Under the pieces are notes generated by a model. That model saw only the letters and a list, made by a program, of their open reading frames with translations, was not told where the DNA came from and searched no databases. DNA of 64,000 bases from Yersinia artesiana (lineage in GTDB: Bacteria > Pseudomonadota > Gammaproteobacteria > Enterobacterales > Enterobacteriaceae). The DNA is taken from NCBI RefSeq assembly GCF_902726545.1, contig NZ_CACVAD010000025.1, positions 1 to 64,000 on the forward strand, given 5' to 3'. Both the position numbers and the translations under genes were made by a program. Below are positions 59,939-64,000 of this stretch, piece by piece (positions within the stretch are counted from its first letter, which is position 1; each line of letters starts with the position of its first letter).

Positions 59939-60235
59939 TTATTTCAACATATAGTCAAATTTTTCATCCCAGTTAAACCTGATATCCTGTTGCTTAACTT
60001 GTTCAAAAATTTCTACTATTTTGTCAAAATATTCACCGAGAACTTTTTTAGAAAACTCGGAATTTAACCAAATAATTTTAACTGGTCTCTCAATATCAGT
60101 ACTCAAGCGATCCCATAGAGCATTAAGATTTTTTCCGTAATAAGGGCCAAGATCCAATTCTTGGGATAAGATATTGTGGAAATCGTCCGAAGAATGAATA
60201 CGATTTCCATCAAGTATAATTTCACGATCTGTCAT
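59939..60235 (-). CDS. Barstar-family immunity protein
   Basis: This is a cytosolic inhibitor that would bind and block the barnase-like toxin of the adjoining cdiA. The 98 residues show barstar features: IILDGNRIHSSDDFHNILSQELDLG, YYGKNLNALWDRLSTDIERPVKIIWLN near residue 33-60, and a C-terminal EIFEQVKQQDIRF. The YYGKNLNALWDRL motif equals barstar's YYGENLDALWDAL, with the key Tyr and Asp residues. The ATG at 60235 overlaps the cdiA stop (ATGA); an ATG at 60241 is an alternative. AGGGA lies upstream. Confidence 0.93.
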   Translation of the reverse strand: MTDREIILDGNRIHSSDDFHNILSQELDLGPYYGKNLNALWDRLSTDIERPVKIIWLNSEFSKKVLGEYFDKIVEIFEQVKQQDIRFNWDEKFDYMLK

Positions 60236-63200
60236 TTCCATGTCCCTATTGACGTTGCTGTCTTATAGTGGTCTGTAGTTATGTATAAAAGTCCGTCATT
60301 TGAATACAACAAACGTGTCCCAGGTTGGTTACTTCTGGATATTGAAGCATCTAACCCTATATCAGCCTCGCGCCAAATTCTGCTTGGTGCAGATGGCAAT
60401 AAATTGTCCGCATCTCTAAATACATCCCCACCAATCTGCCCACCAGGAACACTATTATTTAAAGCCTTTCCGGCTTTCCAACCATTCTGCATAGCTGTTT
60501 CTTTTGGAATGTAATTTGCTGGTAAATTTCCTGTGGCACGTAGACTTTCTACAAGTTCATTTGCTTCCTGAGTCGTTTTTAAATCCATTTTCAGACCAGC
60601 ATATTTTGCAGCATTATGAGCCACATTAGCCGCAACAGCTTCAGCTTTTGCCGCCGTCGCTTCTGCCGCAGTCTTACCTATGCCGATTGCACCACTGGCT
60701 CCAACCCCCCCTGGAACTATCGCTTCTGACATCTGGATACCGACATTATTCAGGCACAGCACCACATTACCCGCACACGTCTGTATCGCTGCTTTCGCGG
60801 CTGCTGCAATTTCAGGGGAGGCCGCAGCCAGTAAGCCACCACCTAGCCCCGCCGGTATTGCTACCATTAGCGCATCCTGCATCGCTAGCCCTTTCTGGCA
60901 CGAAGCCGAACCGGGATTATCTGCACAGGACATAATATTTTTTGCATGTTCTTGCGCGGCTTTTATCTGCCCGTCTTCGGTTCCCCCTCCCAGTAGGTTA
61001 TTCTCCACCGCATTCTTGCCAACCTGCGCTCCGGCAACCGTATCAGCGGTGCTGTCACCCGTCAATCCACCGGCCAGTCCTGCGGCCAATGTCGCCAATG
61101 CGCTGACCGTCTGCTTTTGATCTTCACTGAGATTATTCTTGTCCCAACCCATTGCCGCGATTATCGTTGGGGCCATTAACTCCGCACTGGCCGCACCCGC
61201 AGCACCCGCCAGCGCGCTGTTACCACTGGCATAGGCAGTGACCGCACCCAATACTGCATGCGCCATCAGGTTGGCTTCGATATTGACACCCCCTTCTTTG
61301 GTAGGGTCAAGTGTCATATTGTGAATCACTTCAGCCAGATATGGCGCACTGGCACCCGCCAGGGCTTTGGCCATATCACCGCCAGCCAGGCCCTGTATTG
61401 CGGCTGTTGCGGCCTGAACGCCTTGTTGCAGGGCACTACCGGTGCCGTATTTCTTCATTTCGTCTTTGTAGAAAACCGAGTCGCGCAATGTCTTCATATA
61501 CTCGGCGCGCTCTTTCTCAGTGGCATTTTCCTTCAATGGGCCGAGTTTTTCTTGCGCCGCCTTCAGGCCGTTGATATCACCCTGTGTGCGGATAATGTCA
61601 CTGACCTGACTGCCAATCTCACCAATCAGTTGTGCTTCGCGCAGGCGGTTTTGTTCTTTCTCTTTATCGAAGATAGGGGAGAGGGCATTGTTGGCGTGTT
61701 CGACGTCACGGCTCAGGTCATCGATATTTTGCTGTTGTTTATCGGTATCGCGGATGATGATAGTGCCATCCGACACCGCCGCATGCGTGGTGCTGTCGGC
61801 GTGACCTTCATTGTTGGCTCCTGTTAGCAAGCCGTTGGCCATGTTACCGGCAAACTGACCGCCGATATTACCACCGGTACTGATACCCACACTCTGATGT
61901 TCAACTTTGAAATCGGCTTTGTTCCCGATATCGCTGAAGCCCAGCGTGCCGGTATCCAGTGTGTTTTTATCGGCAGTGGCGGTAGAAGCAATCACCGCAC
62001 CATCAAGCTGGGTGTGCTCGCCGACCGTGATATCAAAACCGCCTTTGCCTGCAAAGATGCCGGTTTGTTCCTGTACCGAGTCAAAGTTGCTGTGCATTTT
62101 ATCGCGGCTGGCATTGATGCTGGCACTGCCGGTCATCGAACCGAAATTGAAGCTACCGCCGACACTGACGTCTTGTTGCTTGGAATCATAACGGTCGCTG
62201 TCTTGCTGGCTTTGCAGCAGCAGGTCACGGCCCACATCAGCCTTGACCGTTTCACCACTGACCTGCGCACCTTGCAACACCGTATCGCGGCCACTGGTGA
62301 TGTTGAGCTGGTTACCGGCATTGACCGTCGTTTCAGTGTGACTCAGGCCGTTGCCGCTCTCGCTGCCTTTGCCCTTATTTAGACTGGCGGAGACATTAAT
62401 CCCCCAGCCGCCCTGACCGGCACCAATTCCCACGCCCAGTGAGCCGCCGCTGCTTTTGTTACTGCCGTCCAGCGTTTGGGTCTCTTGTGTTGATTGCAAA
62501 ATCACATCGCGATTGGCGGTCAGACTGGCGTCTTTACCTGCCTGTAACTGACTGCCGTGTACCACGATATCCCCATCCGCCCCTTTCACGCCGTTCCCTG
62601 TGGCGGTGATATTCAGGTTATTACCGGCGGTCAACGTGCTGCCCTGATGGGTGGTTTGATTGACGGTTTGTTCTGATTTTGATGACTGGCTACCATAAGA
62701 CAGGCTAATGCCAATAGCATTTTGGTCACTGGCATTCAATTCTGCCATCTGCCCACCTTGCACCGCCTGAACACCACTCAATGCCGCTTTGACGCCTTGC
62801 AGTGCTGCCAGGCGACCATTGCTCTCTTCACTGGCAGCCTTGGCGGTGGTCACCGCCGTGTTAACGGCACTGCCGACTGTGCCGGACAGTGCCAGTGTCA
62901 GGCCACTTTGTTTTTGTTCGACGATATGGGTCTGGGTACTTTGATTTTCTGCCGCCACAATATTGACGTTTTTACCGGTCAGATTGATGTCTTTACCGGA
63001 TAACACGTCGGAGCCTTTCACTGTCAGGTCTTCACCGGCGGTCATACTGACATTGCCCAGCACACTGCCCACCGTGCTGCCCACGTTGGAGATGGATTTG
63101 CCGGTGTCGGTGGTTTTCTGGCTATTACTCCCAATCGTGACGCCAATTCCGCCGGTGCTCATCAGGCCCGATTTTTTCTGCTCATACAGGTGAGACTCGC

Positions 63201-64000
63201 TCTCGCTCTGCTGCGCCGTGCCGACGGTGATGTTCTCTTTCGCCCGCAGGTTAACATCGTTATCGGCCACCAGATTGCTGCCGGTAACCGCGATATTTTT
63301 GCCGCTAACATCGATAGAACCCGCCGAGAGCATCGAGCCGACTGCCAGTGTCTGGCTAATACTGTCTTCGGTGCGAGTGGTGGTGGTCGATGCCAGACCT
63401 TTTTTCTTGCCGGTATGGTTGCGCTGTTCATCGTGCTGTTCGGTCTGGGTGGTGACGGTGATATCGCCACCCGCCGCCAGCTTCAGCGCACCGTCGGTTT
63501 GCACCGCGCTGGCACTGAGGGTGATGTCTTGCGCTGCCTGTAAATTGATATCGCTTTTGGCGTTTAACTGGCTGCCAAGCAGGGTTTCATCATAGAGATT
63601 GACCGAACTGGTATGGCGCTTGCTTGAGGATTCGCCAGTGACATGCAGGCTGTCGGTGGCCGCACTCAGGTTGATATTCTGCGCCTGCACATCAATGGTG
63701 TCGGCATTTATATTGGCTCCCACCGAGGTCAGATTATTGACATTGGCGGTCAACGCACCACCGACATTCACCTCGCTACCCAGATGGCGAATATGCTCAC
63801 TGGTCGAACTGCCACGGCCATCACTGGTGCTTATCTGGTCGCTGCGTTCGACAGTATTAAGCAGCCAGTCGCCACCAGTATTGACCTGAAGATCCTTACC
63901 GACATTTACACTTGCGCCTTGCAGGATAAAATCGCGCTCGGTATTAATCACCGCGTTGTTACTGACATTGATACTCGCCAGCGGCCCCAACAGGGTTTGA
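60232..64000 (-). CDS. cdiA: CdiA-type contact-dependent toxin, 3' part, barnase-like C terminus
   Basis: This is the C-terminal part of a filamentous haemagglutinin/CdiA protein; the 5' end lies beyond the right edge. The product would be secreted by a CdiB partner and deliver its tip toxin to touching cells. The part seen (over 1250 residues) has fha-type adhesin repeats (SGKDINLTGKNVNIVAAENQ, repeated [27 protein letters not shown]), a PT-VENN pretoxin domain with GKNAVENN near 61005, a transport helix region, and a barnase-like RNase in the last 90 residues. Barnase active-site residues can be lined up: Lys in YIPKETA, Glu in WREADI, two Arg (ISRSNQ, GTRLLY), and His in TTDHYKT. The stop overlaps the barstar gene. 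Confidence 0.93.
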   Translation of the reverse strand, partial: QTLLGPLASINVSNNAVINTERDFILQGASVNVGKDLQVNTGGDWLLNTVERSDQISTSDGRGSSTSEHIRHLGSEVNVGGALTANVNNLTSVGANINADTIDVQAQNINLSAATDSLHVTGESSSKRHTSSVNLYDETLLGSQLNAKSDINLQAAQDITLSASAVQTDGALKLAAGGDITVTTQTEQHDEQRNHTGKKKGLASTTTTRTEDSISQTLAVGSMLSAGSIDVSGKNIAVTGSNLVADNDVNLRAKENITVGTAQQSESESHLYEQKKSGLMSTGGIGVTIGSNSQKTTDTGKSISNVGSTVGSVLGNVSMTAGEDLTVKGSDVLSGKDINLTGKNVNIVAAENQSTQTHIVEQKQSGLTLALSGTVGSAVNTAVTTAKAASEESNGRLAALQGVKAALSGVQAVQGGQMAELNASDQNAIGISLSYGSQSSKSEQTVNQTTHQGSTLTAGNNLNITATGNGVKGADGDIVVHGSQLQAGKDASLTANRDVILQSTQETQTLDGSNKSSGGSLGVGIGAGQGGWGINVSASLNKGKGSESGNGLSHTETTVNAGNQLNITSGRDTVLQGAQVSGETVKADVGRDLLLQSQQDSDRYDSKQQDVSVGGSFNFGSMTGSASINASRDKMHSNFDSVQEQTGIFAGKGGFDITVGEHTQLDGAVIASTATADKNTLDTGTLGFSDIGNKADFKVEHQSVGISTGGNIGGQFAGNMANGLLTGANNEGHADSTTHAAVSDGTIIIRDTDKQQQNIDDLSRDVEHANNALSPIFDKEKEQNRLREAQLIGEIGSQVSDIIRTQGDINGLKAAQEKLGPLKENATEKERAEYMKTLRDSVFYKDEMKKYGTGSALQQGVQAATAAIQGLAGGDMAKALAGASAPYLAEVIHNMTLDPTKEGGVNIEANLMAHAVLGAVTAYASGNSALAGAAGAASAELMAPTIIAAMGWDKNNLSEDQKQTVSALATLAAGLAGGLTGDSTADTVAGAQVGKNAVENNLLGGGTEDGQIKAAQEHAKNIMSCADNPGSASCQKGLAMQDALMVAIPAGLGGGLLAAASPEIAAAAKAAIQTCAGNVVLCLNNVGIQMSEAIVPGGVGASGAIGIGKTAAEATAAKAEAVAANVAHNAAKYAGLKMDLKTTQEANELVESLRATGNLPANYIPKETAMQNGWKAGKALNNSVPGGQIGGDVFRDADNLLPSAPSRIWREADIGLDASISRSNQPGTRLLYSNDGLLYITTDHYKTATSIGTWK
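60998..62103 (-). repeat. 1.1-kb direct repeat, copy 2 (main cdiA)
   Basis: This is the parental copy of the repeat at 57202-58307. It covers the region from the VENN motif upward into the last adhesin repeats. Near-identity argues for recent duplication or continuing gene conversion. Confidence 0.88.

Noticed and set aside
59810-60067. 85-codon plus-strand frame resembling a transposase end
   Set aside because: It crosses the barstar terminator and gene on the other strand and matches no transposase I can name.
60232-64000. A cdiB secretion partner inside the window
   Set aside because: cdiB normally precedes cdiA, which here would be beyond position 64000; nothing like a TpsB barrel appears in the window.

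Overview
The window looks like chromosomal DNA from a Yersinia species, most likely the Y. enterocolitica-like group rather than Y. pestis. The proteins read as enterobacterial orthologues with moderate divergence from E. coli. The ferric uptake operon matches yersinial YfuABC, and palindromic intergenic repeats of yersinial character are present. The order nupC, mntH, ypeC, glk, yhjX, ypdB, ypdA, alaC, ypdK recalls the E. coli nupC-mntH-glk and alaC-ypdAB neighbourhoods. The species assignment is inference from remembered sequences. I saw no rRNA, tRNA, CRISPR array or intact insertion sequence.

Layout. 0-9.3 kb: nucleoside and Mn transport (nupC, mntH), a YpeC-like periplasmic protein, an aldo-keto reductase, indolepyruvate decarboxylase (ipdC), a LysR/PACE efflux pair, and glucokinase. 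9.5-17.7 kb: the pyruvate-responsive unit yhjX-ypdB-ypdA with a visible YpdB-type site, a YbiU-like oxygenase, a GNAT acetyltransferase, alaC, a b-type cytochrome and the tiny membrane protein YpdK. 18-25.6 kb: an orphan HicB, a three-lipoprotein operon (CsgG-like/DUF4810/DUF799), and a DMSO-reductase-type operon dmsA-B-C-D plus ferredoxin, preceded by an FNR-like box. 26-31 kb: a bglG-bglF-6-phospho-beta-glucosidase operon with two RAT/terminator leaders. 31-42 kb: yfuABC with a Fur box, mltB, an amino acid permease, an amidohydrolase, and a TetR/SmvA efflux pair. 42.4-47.4 kb: a four-gene MCE lipid-transport operon whose permease has a fused N-terminal STAS-like domain, then yceJ-yceI. 47.4-53.4 kb: a second beta-glucoside system (ascG, ascF, ascB), a Cys/His-rich PadR regulator with a striking operator and a coupled DUF3861 gene, and yjdM.

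53.6-64 kb is the accessory part: the 3' end of a cdiA/filamentous haemagglutinin gene running off the right edge. Its toxin domain is barnase-like and the next gene is a barstar-like immunity gene. Downstream is a graveyard and reservoir of displaced CdiA-CT/immunity modules: an Imm42-type pair, an unassigned toxin/immunity pair behind a 1.1-kb near-identical copy of the parental cdiA sequence, another unassigned pair whose toxin is cut short by an expanded pentanucleotide repeat, and an Imm8-type gene behind a deleted toxin remnant. The repeats could let the main toxin be exchanged by recombination.

Other points deserving attention are an apparent one-base homopolymer change at the start of dmsB, the YpdB direct repeat before yhjX, the PadR operator, and the fused STAS-permease MCE system. 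Family assignments come from memory of sequences and motifs; no database search was run.
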